Shown in pieces: positions 13,391-19,693 of a stretch of DNA of 29,947 nucleotides (the stretch's first letter is position 1; the number at the start of each line of letters is the position of its first letter). Both the position numbers and the translations under genes were made by a program. The stretch covers positions 1-29,947 of the forward strand of contig JANNMJ010000176.1 of NCBI GenBank assembly GCA_031397815.1. The letters run 5' to 3'. This stretch comes from JANNMJ01 sp031397815. GTDB lineage: Bacteria > Bacteroidota > Bacteroidia > Cytophagales > Hymenobacteraceae. The notes below the pieces were generated by a model that ran no database searches, was not told the origin of the DNA, and saw only the letters and a program-made list of their open reading frames with translations.

Positions 13391-13851
13391 TGAAACGCCT
13401 GCTTCTTACCCTGATTCTTATGCTGACTATCAGCCTTTCGCACGCCCAAAAAGTGGCGATGGAAACGGTTTTGAAGGCACCCCCAGCAGCGGAAACCGCA
13501 ATTCAGGCGTTGCTCGCCGAACAGGCGGCGGCTTGGAATCGGGGCGATGTGGAAGGGTACATGCAGGCGGGTTACTGGCAGTCAGATTCGCTCCTGTTTA
13601 TGAGCGCCACCGGGCCTACCCGCGGTTATGCGGCCACGCTGGCGCGCTACCGGCAGCGCTACCCGGATGCGGCGCGGATGGGCAAGCTCTCGTTTCAGAT
13701 TCTGAGCATCGAAGTGGCGTCCGCCGACCGTGCGTTTGTGGTCGGGCAGTGGGCGCTTCAGCGGGAAAATGACCATCCGCAAGGCGCGTTTACGCTGCTG
13801 CTGGCGCGCAAAAAAGGGCGCTGGGTTATCGTGACTGATCATAGCTCTTGA
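13390..13851 (+). CDS. exported DUF4440 / SnoaL-like protein
   Basis: The ATG at 13390 gives a clear signal peptide (MKRLLLTLILMLTISLSHAQ), so the 153-residue protein is expected in the periplasm. The mature part has the pattern of the NTF2-like DUF4440 fold: an initial helix AIQALLAEQAAAWNRGDVEG, the segment SDSLLFMSATGPTRGYAAT, then strands FQILSIEVASADRAFVVGQW and FTLLLARKKGRWVIVTDHSS. Proteins of this fold are small binding or enzyme-like domains with varied and often unknown roles. The start overlaps the stop of the synthetase gene by one base, which indicates an operon, though a functional link is not apparent. A long perfect inverted repeat follows the gene. Confidence 0.85.
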   Translation: MKRLLLTLILMLTISLSHAQKVAMETVLKAPPAAETAIQALLAEQAAAWNRGDVEGYMQAGYWQSDSLLFMSATGPTRGYAATLARYRQRYPDAARMGKLSFQILSIEVASADRAFVVGQWALQRENDHPQGAFTLLLARKKGRWVIVTDHSS

Positions 13852-13875
13852 GTTGATTGTTGACCGGGTTCAAGA

Positions 13876-13935
13876 GCGTAGGGACGCCTATTGGCGTCCT
13901 GTTCAGACCGTGGACGCCAATAGGCGTCCCTACGC
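13876..13935. repeat. perfect 24-bp inverted repeat with 12-bp spacer
   Basis: The left arm 13876-13899 and right arm 13912-13935 are exact reverse complements over 24 bases. Each arm is itself a near-palindrome, GGACGCC-TATT-GGCGTCC. It lies 24 bases after the DUF4440-type gene. The structure could end transcription, but there is no T-run, and it looks more like a dispersed repeat element of this genome. Confidence 0.95.
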
Positions 13936-14039
13936 GAGCATGTTTCAGCTGTAACCGTCTGACGGGCAACGCTTGTTTCAGCCTGAGTATCGACTAAATG
14001 AACGACGGCCGTGCAACTCGGCGGCGGCGGCTATTGTCT

Positions 14040-14702
14040 ATGAGCTTGAATCCGGATTTCCCCTTGACCCCCGCCCCCGACGTGGAAGGCTTTGCCTACA
14101 CTGATGCCAGTACGCCGCTGGTGATCCGCTGCCGTACCGGCGACCGCCGGGCGCAGGCGGAGCTGTATCGGCTGTATTGCCGGGCGATGCTCAACGTGAG
14201 CTTCCGGATTACGGGCTCGCAGGAAGAGGCGGAAGATGTGTTGCAGGAAGCGTTTTTGAGCGCCTTCCGCGACATTCACCACTACAAGGGCGAGTCGTCG
14301 TTCGGGGCGTGGCTGAAGCGCATCGTCATCAACCGCAGCCTGAACCGGGTGCAGCAGCGCCGCCTCGATTTGGTCCGCCTCGACGATACCGACGGCCGCG
14401 ACTGGGCCGATGATGACGAAGCCGCCGAAGGCGCCGGCGCTTGGGCGTGGCTCCGCGACCACGACGGCGACGACACCGACCGGCGCGTGCAGCAAGTCCG
14501 GCGGGCGCTGCACCTTCTGCCCGATGGTTACCGCGTCGTGCTGACGCTGTATCTGCTCGAAGGCTACGACCACGCCGAGATCGGCGAGATTTTGGGCATC
14601 ACCGAAAGCACCTCCAAATCACAGTACAGCCGTGCCCGCAAACGGCTGCTGGAGCTGGTGCTCGCGAATCAGGCGCAGCCGGTTTTGCGTACTTCTTCCT
14701 GA
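14040..14702 (+). CDS. ECF-type RNA polymerase sigma factor
   Basis: Sigma-70 family regulator with only regions 2 and 4. From ATG 14040 the chain has 220 residues; an in-frame ATG at 13998 would add 14 mostly basic residues. Region 2 is seen as RRAQAELYRLYCRAMLNVSF, EEAEDVLQEAFLSAFRDIHH and GAWLKRIVINRSLNRVQQRR. An acidic linker rich in Asp and Glu follows (DDTDGRDWADDDEAAEGAG), longer than average. Region 4 is LHLLPDGYRVVLTLYLLEGY with the helix-turn-helix HAEIGEILGITESTSKSQYS and ARKRLLELV. The next gene, 125 bases on, is a probable membrane anti-sigma factor, as is usual for this group in Bacteroidota. Confidence 0.93.
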   Translation: MSLNPDFPLTPAPDVEGFAYTDASTPLVIRCRTGDRRAQAELYRLYCRAMLNVSFRITGSQEEAEDVLQEAFLSAFRDIHHYKGESSFGAWLKRIVINRSLNRVQQRRLDLVRLDDTDGRDWADDDEAAEGAGAWAWLRDHDGDDTDRRVQQVRRALHLLPDGYRVVLTLYLLEGYDHAEIGEILGITESTSKSQYSRARKRLLELVLANQAQPVLRTSS

Positions 14703-14714
14703 AAACCGGTTCTT

Positions 14715-14744
14715 TTTCTTTCGATTTCTTTCGATTTCTTTCGA
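14715..14744. repeat. three tandem copies of TTTCTTTCGA
   Basis: A 10-base unit is repeated exactly three times right after the sigma factor stop, in a T-rich stretch. It could act as a weak terminator or as a variable-length spacer between the sigma factor and its anti-sigma gene. Confidence 0.85.
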
Positions 14745-14827
14745 TTCCCTCTGCTTCTTCCCGGCACCCGCCATTCTCAATCACCTGCTCTACCTGCACC
14801 TTCCCATCTGATTCTCCCTTCGATTTC

Positions 14828-15952
14828 GTGAAAAATTCTGCTGATCATTTGTCGTCCTCCCCGAATGCCTCGCCCGACGCCCTGCGCGCCTGGGTGCAGC
14901 ACCACCGCGACCGTTTCGACACCCTGGCTCCTCCCACCGACGGCTGGCTGGCCCTCGCCGACGCCCTCCAAGCGCAAGCGCCCCGCGAGCAAGAGCCGCT
15001 GCGCGCCTGGACGCAGCACAACCGGACGGCTTTCGACACCCTCGAACCCCGCGCCGATTTGTGGGCGGCTATCGAAAGTGCGCTTGACGAAGATGAAGTT
15101 GTGGCGGCTCCGATTACCGCCGCACCGCCCCTGACGGCCGCGCGCGGCGGGCAGTTTGCGCCGGTTACGGCGCCGGTTTCAGCACGGGCCACGTGGTGGC
15201 GAATGGCTGCGGCGGCGCTCGTGGTATTCGGCCTCGGGTATGGCTTACGCCTCGGCACTGAGCCGCTTGCGACGGCGCCGCAGGTGGCCGCTAGCACTAT
15301 TGACGACGAGCCGACGATCAGCATTGCCGCTTCCGCCGATGAATCATCGGAGCGGTACACTGCCCGGCCGCTCCACGGCTTCCGGAATCAAGAGCCTGAC
15401 CCCGCCGTGCAAGCCGCCCTCCTGACGGCCGCCGACGACGACGTCGAGCTGTCCGCCGCCACCGCCGACGCCCGCACCGCCGAGCCCGAAAGCTCCGTGG
15501 AGCTAGCCCGCCTGGAAGCGCGTTACCGGACGCTCCTCGCCGAGCGGCAGCACGACCGGGCCGCCCACCGCCCCGCCCGCCCCCTCGCCGACGATTGGGA
15601 TCGCGAGATGGCCCTCCTCGACTCTACGTACGCCGAGCTGCGCCACGCGCTGCCCACGCACCCGAAGCCCGACGAGGTAGTCGCGTCTATGACGCGCAAC
15701 CTCCACCTGCGCGCCGAGCTGCTCACGAAGCAGGAGCACGCCCTCAACGCCGCGCAACACGCCCGTCAGCAGCGCGGCAACCGCGTGACGCCGCGCCGCC
15801 CGCCCACCGTCAATCCGGACGATAACGGCGTCTATTTCGATGACCTCGCGCCGTCTTCTTCCGGCGGAACGCTGGTGCCGCCCGCGCCGCCCGCCCCCGA
15901 GCCAACGGGTTTGGGCGCCGGGTTGAAGAAGCGGCCTTCGAAAGTGGTGTAA
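14828..15952 (+). CDS. probable membrane-anchored anti-sigma factor
   Basis: Unannotated family, assigned by position and layout. Translation probably starts at GTG 14828, giving 374 residues; no ATG is available near this point and the longer frame overlaps the sigma gene. The cytoplasmic N-terminus has two copies of one motif: LRAWVQHHRDRFDTLAPPTDGW and LRAWTQHNRTAFDTLEPRADLW, about 42 residues apart. A single copy of this FDxxEPxxxLW type is common in Bacteroidota proteins encoded after ECF sigma factors. One membrane helix follows (WWRMAAAALVVFGLGYGLRL, about residues 118-137). The large periplasmic part is Ala- and Asp-rich with a long helical segment (LARLEARYRTLLAERQHDRA onward), and ends in a proline-rich tail. 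Confidence 0.7.
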   Translation: MKNSADHLSSSPNASPDALRAWVQHHRDRFDTLAPPTDGWLALADALQAQAPREQEPLRAWTQHNRTAFDTLEPRADLWAAIESALDEDEVVAAPITAAPPLTAARGGQFAPVTAPVSARATWWRMAAAALVVFGLGYGLRLGTEPLATAPQVAASTIDDEPTISIAASADESSERYTARPLHGFRNQEPDPAVQAALLTAADDDVELSAATADARTAEPESSVELARLEARYRTLLAERQHDRAAHRPARPLADDWDREMALLDSTYAELRHALPTHPKPDEVVASMTRNLHLRAELLTKQEHALNAAQHARQQRGNRVTPRRPPTVNPDDNGVYFDDLAPSSSGGTLVPPAPPAPEPTGLGAGLKKRPSKVV

Positions 15953-16226
15953 AGTCGGAAAATACGGGTATTCCGACGAAAAAGCGGCTATTTGAGCGCG
16001 CCTTTTTCGGAATCGACCGGAACTTTTAGCCGTCTTTTCGGCCTTCCTCTACCGAACGCGGTATCCACCGCTTCCTCTCCAGCAAAGCATCATTTGGTTC
16101 AACGCTACACAGACGGCGGCCGACCCACGTAGGAAGTACGAGTGGCCCGGTACGAAAGGGGTAAGGGTTAGTATTGTGCTGCCTGATACGCCTGCGCGTG
16201 GTTGGCCGACCGTCGTAGCATTTCTT
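15953..16226 (+). other. 274-base gap without a recognised gene
   Basis: No convincing reading frame on either strand. A hairpin with TCGGAA and TTCCGA arms lies at about 15956-15976, without a T-run. GGCCGACC occurs twice (near 16118 and 16203). The strong plus-strand terminator that follows at 16227 suggests that something transcribed rightward ends there, either the anti-sigma mRNA with a long tail or an unrecognised small RNA. Confidence 0.4.
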
Positions 16227-16267
16227 GAAAAGCCCTTTCCTGCTTCGGCGGGGAAGGGCTTTTTTTC
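16227..16267 (+). terminator. intrinsic terminator
   Basis: The arms AAAGCCCTTTCC and GGGGAAGGGCTTT close around a short GC-rich loop and are followed by a run of seven T residues on the plus strand. It sits 275 bases after the anti-sigma gene and just upstream of the promoter of the next operon. Confidence 0.85.
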
Positions 16268-16292
16268 TGGCGAACAGTGCGCCGGAAGGCCG

Positions 16293-16300
16293 TAGCTTTG
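16293..16300 (+). promoter_or_regulatory. -7 promoter box of a nearly leaderless gene
   Basis: TAGCTTTG, an exact TAnnTTTG match, ends only five bases before the ATG at 16306. Transcription would start at or within a few bases of the start codon, so the mRNA would be leaderless. This spacing also supports the choice of 16306 as the start over the longer frame. Confidence 0.55.
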
Positions 16301-16305
16301 GCCTG

Positions 16306-16848
16306 ATGCGTGGCACTTTCCGGCTCTCTTTTCTTCCTTTTCTGCTGATTGGCTGGTGCCTTCCGTCCGCGACGTGCGCGCAGGAAGCCCGCCGAGCACC
16401 CACAACGGCTATGACCGAACCGATGACGTCTGCCATGAAGGTCCACGCGCTGCGGCTGTCGCCGGGGCAGGATTTGCGGCAGGAGCTACAAGCCTACGCG
16501 CAAGCCCACGGCCTCCGCGCGGTGAGCATCCTGACGTGCGTCGGGAGCCTCACGACGGCCACGCTGCGCTTTGCCAACCAAGAAGGCCCAGCCGTTCGGC
16601 ACGGGCATTTCGAGATTATCTCGCTCGTAGGCACCGTTTCCATCAACGGCTCGCACCTCCATTTAGCCCTTGCCGATAGCACCGGCCAAACCTTCGGCGG
16701 TCACCTCCTCGACGGCTGCCGGGTGTACACGACGGCGGAAATTGTGATCGGCGAATTGCCAGAGCTGGATTTCACCCGCGATCCTGACCCCATCACCACC
16801 TACCGCGAGCTGCGCGTGCGGCGGGCCGGTAAGGCGGCAAAACCTTAA
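16306..16848 (+). CDS. exported PPC/DUF296-domain protein
   Basis: Protein of 180 residues with a plant-and-prokaryote-conserved (PPC, DUF296) domain. The start at 16306 gives a signal peptide, MRGTFRLSFLPFLLIGWCLP then SATCAQE, so the domain is probably periplasmic or, with the cysteine, possibly lipid-anchored. The domain runs from about 45 to 170: VHALRLSPGQDLRQELQAYA, the segment AVSILTCVGSLTTATLRFAN, FEIISLVGTVSINGSHLHLA with the histidines that bind metal in relatives, and GGHLLDGCRVYTTAEIVIGE. Stand-alone bacterial PPC proteins form trimers of unclear function; the DNA-binding role is known for plant AT-hook proteins. Export argues against a DNA-binding role here. The DUF4442 gene follows after 12 bases. 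Confidence 0.85.
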   Translation: MRGTFRLSFLPFLLIGWCLPSATCAQEARRAPTTAMTEPMTSAMKVHALRLSPGQDLRQELQAYAQAHGLRAVSILTCVGSLTTATLRFANQEGPAVRHGHFEIISLVGTVSINGSHLHLALADSTGQTFGGHLLDGCRVYTTAEIVIGELPELDFTRDPDPITTYRELRVRRAGKAAKP

Positions 16849-16860
16849 CTGCCCAAAGCC

Positions 16861-17397
16861 GTGAGCAACACGAATAACTCTGACCCTTCCGCCCCGTCAA
16901 GCACTTCAAGCACTTCCGGCGAAGAAGCCTTTCGAGGCTTGATGGGCCGAGCGGGTGCTTTGCGAATCTTTTTACTGCGCAAGCTGCCGTTGGCGTGGCT
17001 GGCGGGCATCCGCCTCCAAACCCTCGGCGCCGATGAGGCGGTGGTGCTGATTCGGCATCGCTGGATAAATCAAAATCCCTTCCGCTCGCTCTATTTCGGG
17101 GCGCAAGCCATGGCCGCCGAGCTAAGCACCGGCTTGCTGGTGATGCAGCACACGTGGCAGCGGCAACCGGGCGTCTCGATGCTCGTGACCGGTATGCGCG
17201 CTGAGTTCACCCGAAAAGCCACCGGCCTCATCACCTTCCGCTGCGCCGACGGCCCCGCGATTCGGGCCGCCGTAACCGCCGCCATCGCCACTGGCACCGG
17301 GCAAGTCCTCGAAGCCACCAGTATCGGCACCGATGAAACCGGCGCCGTCGTTGGGCGATTCGTGTTTACGTGGGCGGTGAAGCAGCGGGGGAGCTGA
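16861..17397 (+). CDS. DUF4442 hotdog-fold protein
   Basis: Probable small cytosolic hotdog-fold protein related to acyl-CoA thioesterases, 178 residues, starting at a GTG. After a Ser-rich tail (about residues 1-22) the chain matches the DUF4442 pattern: LPLAWLAGIRLQTLGADEAV, then the segment HRWINQNPFRSLYFGAQAMA (known as the NPFRSxYFxAxxMAAE motif), AELSTGLLVMQ, VTGMRAEFTRKATGLITFRC, and a final GRFVFTWAVK strand. Catalytic residues of true thioesterases are not obvious, so a substrate cannot be named. It follows the PPC-domain gene by 12 bases, forming a two-gene operon, and is itself followed by a palindromic repeat array. Confidence 0.82.
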   Translation: MSNTNNSDPSAPSSTSSTSGEEAFRGLMGRAGALRIFLLRKLPLAWLAGIRLQTLGADEAVVLIRHRWINQNPFRSLYFGAQAMAAELSTGLLVMQHTWQRQPGVSMLVTGMRAEFTRKATGLITFRCADGPAIRAAVTAAIATGTGQVLEATSIGTDETGAVVGRFVFTWAVKQRGS

Positions 17398-17446
17398 TAA
17401 TTAGGCGCTTGCCCAGAAATTCAAGCGTATTCTATCCTCTTTCCCG

Positions 17447-17680
17447 CTACCCCGAGGACAGGAATACCTCCGAATTTACTGCGGAAGGCATCCCCGAGGT
17501 CAGGGATCCCTCAAAACTTACTTCGGAAGGCATCCCCGACCTCGGGGATGACCAAAAAACTCACTTCGGAAGCTATCCCCGACCTCGGGGATGCCTCAAA
17601 ACTTACTTCGGAAGGCATCCCCGACCTCTGGGATGACCAAAGAAGTCACTTCGGAAGCCTTCCCCGACCTCGGGGAATTT
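17447..17680. repeat. tandem array, 42-43-bp units each with an 18-bp palindrome
   Basis: Units begin near 17447 (degenerate), then 17489, 17531, 17573, 17616 and 17658. The palindrome is ATCCCCGA-CC-TCGGGGAT, an 8-bp stem around two bases, separated by about 24 partly conserved bases containing ACTTCGGAAG. In the last unit both stem ends change together (TTCCCCGA with TCGGGGAA), a compensatory change that supports the hairpin. The design is the same as in the 2076-2284 array although the sequences are unrelated. It lies between two genes that converge, DUF4442 and the NuiA-like gene. A perfect palindrome CCGCTTAAGCGG follows at 17688-17699. Confidence 0.93.
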
Positions 17681-17739
17681 TGGCTCGCCGCTTAAGCGGT
17701 TCACCGAAGGCCGGTAAGCGCCACTGAGGCCACGAGATG

Positions 17740-18339
17740 CTACGTCTCCACCGCCTCCGTCTGCACGCCGAGCCACGATTTATCGGGTTGGCGACCGATG
17801 AAAAACACGGGCTTTTTTATCTCGCCGAGCTTGTAGGCGGCGGCGCGCGTCAGCTTCGTCTCCAGAAACGCGAGGAGCGCTTGGTAGCGGGCGGCGTCGG
17901 GCTGGTCGGGCGTGGTGAAGGGCGTGAGCAGATCCGTGGCGGCCCATTCTTCGGCGGGCGCATCGGCGGGTAACTGGGCTAGTTCCCGCAGGGCATCCGG
18001 CAAAATGGCGTCTTTCGGAAGCTGTGTCACGGTGAAAGGCGCTTCTGATTCGCTCAAAAACAACAATCCCTCGACGAGCGATTTCAGCTCATCAGCCAGT
18101 GAAGATGCGGGCGACGGTGCTGCCGGCGCCATAACCGCAGGCGCTTCGGGTGCCGCAACCGCCGGAACTGAAACAGGTTCCGGAGCCGCAACCGCAACCA
18201 CAGGCGCCACTTTCGGAATAGGAACCTGAATCGGATCCGAAGCCGAAACCGGCAGCTGAACAGCATCCGAACTGCCTGCCGCACTAGACGGCGCCGGACG
18301 TTTACGGGATGAAACACGAACGCGATGCGGACGACCCAT
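17740..18339 (-). CDS. NuiA-like nuclease inhibitor with Ala/Pro-rich N-terminus
   Basis: The C-terminal 115 residues resemble the Anabaena nuclease A inhibitor NuiA: SLVEGLLFLSESEAPFTV, the middle ATDLLTPFTTPDQPDAARYQ, then LLAFLETKL, YKLGEIKKPVFFIGRQP and the closing LGVQTEAVET, which matches the end of NuiA almost residue by residue. NuiA binds and blocks a sugar-non-specific nuclease. In front lies a tail of about 85 residues, starting MGRPHRVRVSSRKRP and continuing rich in Ala, Pro and Val, that NuiA lacks. The start at 18339 is chosen because the longer frame adds nothing family-like. No nuclease gene is visible nearby. TTACTTTTA at about 18412-18420 on the minus strand is a possible -7 box. 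Confidence 0.78.
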   Translation of the reverse strand: MGRPHRVRVSSRKRPAPSSAAGSSDAVQLPVSASDPIQVPIPKVAPVVAVAAPEPVSVPAVAAPEAPAVMAPAAPSPASSLADELKSLVEGLLFLSESEAPFTVTQLPKDAILPDALRELAQLPADAPAEEWAATDLLTPFTTPDQPDAARYQALLAFLETKLTRAAAYKLGEIKKPVFFIGRQPDKSWLGVQTEAVET

Positions 18340-18426
18340 ACGTTTGACCAGAGTAAAAAGTGTGTAAAAACGAACCCCAGCGAGCGCCCACCGGCGCACC
18401 TACTGCGGGCTAAAAGTAAGGGCACG

Positions 18427-18464
18427 AAAAAGCCCGCCCGACATCAGTCGGGGCGGGCCTTTTG
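18427..18464 (-). terminator. intrinsic terminator of the CsbD-like gene
   Basis: On the minus strand GGCCCGCCCCGAC and GTCGGGCGGGC form a strong stem with one bulged G around TGAT, followed by TTTTTCG. It lies 38 bases after the CsbD-like stop and upstream of the NuiA-like gene. Confidence 0.85.
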
Positions 18465-18502
18465 TAGGAACGGGTAAAGTCAGGCGCCGAAAGCGCGACC
18501 GA

Positions 18503-18712
18503 CTAACCGAAATTCTTGGCGAACCAGCCTTTCAGATCGGCAATGGCGTGGCCGGTTTTTTCTTGTAAGCGGCCGAGCCACTGCTCGTGCTGGCCTTCTT
18601 GGTAGTCGAGGTCATCGTCGGTCAAATCGCCCCATTCTTGGCGCATTTTGCCTTTGATTTGGTTCCAGTCGCCACGAGCGCGCCATTCAGAACCGCTGGT
18701 TGGATCGTTCAT
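18503..18712 (-). CDS. CsbD-like stress-response protein
   Basis: Small hydrophilic protein of 69 residues. It shows the CsbD family pattern: the segment RGDWNQIKGKMRQEWGDLTD followed by DDLDYQEGQHEQWLGRLQEK and a terminal ADLKGWFAKNFG. Members are induced by general stress in several bacteria, but the molecular role is unknown. The protein is cytosolic, with no signal or membrane segment. It is a single-gene unit: its own terminator lies downstream and 327 bases without a gene lie upstream. The ATG at 18712 is the only sensible start. Confidence 0.9.
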   Translation of the reverse strand: MNDPTSGSEWRARGDWNQIKGKMRQEWGDLTDDDLDYQEGQHEQWLGRLQEKTGHAIADLKGWFAKNFG

Positions 18713-19039
18713 CGTCGTAAAGTTTTAAGGAGAGAGGAAGGAATCGATTGCGTTTCCCGAGTACGGGTACCGGGGTCGGCTGCTGAACTGTACGGGATGT
18801 TTCGGCGCGGGGTTCACTCCGGCGGAAAAAAAAGGCGCCGCCCGTGAGTGCCGAAAAAATCCGCCCGCTTCTGCACTCAAACCGCCCAACACTATCGACG
18901 GCGGCACCGTAGGCATAGCCACTTACCCAAATAGCGGGGCAGCCGCACGGGCCCGTTTTGCCGCTGGCGCCCAAACTGCCCGCTATATTGTCTTCCATAT
19001 CCCACTGCCCCGCTTCGGCCGGGCCTTCCCACGCTCCCC
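18713..19039. other. 327-base gap between divergent genes
   Basis: This should hold promoters for the CsbD-like gene (minus) and the acidic protein at 19040 (plus), but I found no full -33/-7 pair. A GC-rich imperfect hairpin with AAGGCGCCGCCC lies near 18830-18845. No reading frame in it looks real. Confidence 0.5.
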
Positions 19040-19480
19040 ATGCTGCAACCACCGCAAGCCCCCGACGCCGGTTTCGATACCACCGACAACATCGACGACG
19101 ACGAAACCGGCCTACCCCCGGCGCCGCTCGACGTTTCCGCCAAGCAAAACCTGATTTTCATCGAGGCGACCACCACGTTCTTCAGCGCCAAAGGCGGTGC
19201 GCCGGATGTGGCGGCGGGCCTGAAAAAGCTGGAAATGTGGGAATCGATTCTGGAAGATTCCGGCAAGCCCGGCTTGGGGAAGATTCTTCAGGATTTCAAG
19301 GTGCTGCGCGAACAGCTCGAATCGGCGGAGCCGGACGGGCACATCATCGCCCAAGCCATCGCGTCGCTCGCCGATGAGTCGCAGAAAGTGGCGGGCATTA
19401 CCGTCGATAAAAAGTTTGAAGAGCCGCTGAACCGCCTCAGCGAGTCGCTCCTGAAAATGGGTTCAACGCTGTCGAAGTAG
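19040..19480 (+). CDS. hypothetical acidic protein, 146 aa
   Basis: I do not recognise this family. The N-terminal 35 residues are acidic and proline-rich and probably disordered (DTTDNIDDDETGLPP). The remainder is mostly helical: KQNLIFIEATTTFFSAK, a segment VAAGLKKLEMWESILEDSG, then ILQDFKVLREQLESAEPDG and FEEPLNRLSESLLKMGSTLS. There is no signal peptide or membrane segment. The start at ATG 19040 is the first in the frame, and codon use matches the neighbours, so the gene is likely real. It stands alone between the CsbD-like gene (divergent) and sucA. Its stop codon lies in the first unit of a short tandem repeat. Confidence 0.65.
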   Translation: MLQPPQAPDAGFDTTDNIDDDETGLPPAPLDVSAKQNLIFIEATTTFFSAKGGAPDVAAGLKKLEMWESILEDSGKPGLGKILQDFKVLREQLESAEPDGHIIAQAIASLADESQKVAGITVDKKFEEPLNRLSESLLKMGSTLSK

Positions 19481-19541
19481 GTCGAAGTAGTTTGAAGCTG
19501 GTCGAATTCAGTCGAAAGCACGTCGGAAGCAGGTCAAAATA
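19471..19541. repeat. 10-11-bp tandem repeat around the stop codon at 19478
   Basis: GTCGAAGTAG occurs twice in tandem (19471 and 19481), followed by about five decaying units at 10-11-base spacing: TTTGAAGCTG, GTCGAATTCA, GTCGAAAGCA, CGTCGGAAGCA and GGTCAAAATA. The first unit contains the TAG stop of the preceding gene. Confidence 0.8.
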
Positions 19542-19636
19542 GCCTGACCGGCGGCTCAGACGCCCCAATTCACGGGCACTTTGCCCGGAAGGGCGCGGTT
19601 ACGGAAATTGGCTTCGGCCGTCCGTACCCGCGCCCT

Positions 19637-19644
19637 TACTTTTG
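19637..19644 (+). promoter_or_regulatory. -7 promoter box of sucA
   Basis: TACTTTTG matches TAnnTTTG exactly and lies 50 bases before the sucA ATG. A TTGG at 19607-19610 is somewhat far (26 bases) for the usual -33 element, so only the -7 box is claimed. Confidence 0.55.
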
Positions 19645-19693
19645 CGTTAGGCGGCCGGTAGGCCGTCTTCCCTCCGCTTAATCCGCCCTGCTG

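Noticed and set aside
17370..17636. Plus-strand frame of 88 codons with repeated GIPDLGD-type segments
   Set aside because: It starts inside the DUF4442 gene in another frame, and its repeats are simply the translation of the palindromic array; the 43-base unit breaks the frame.
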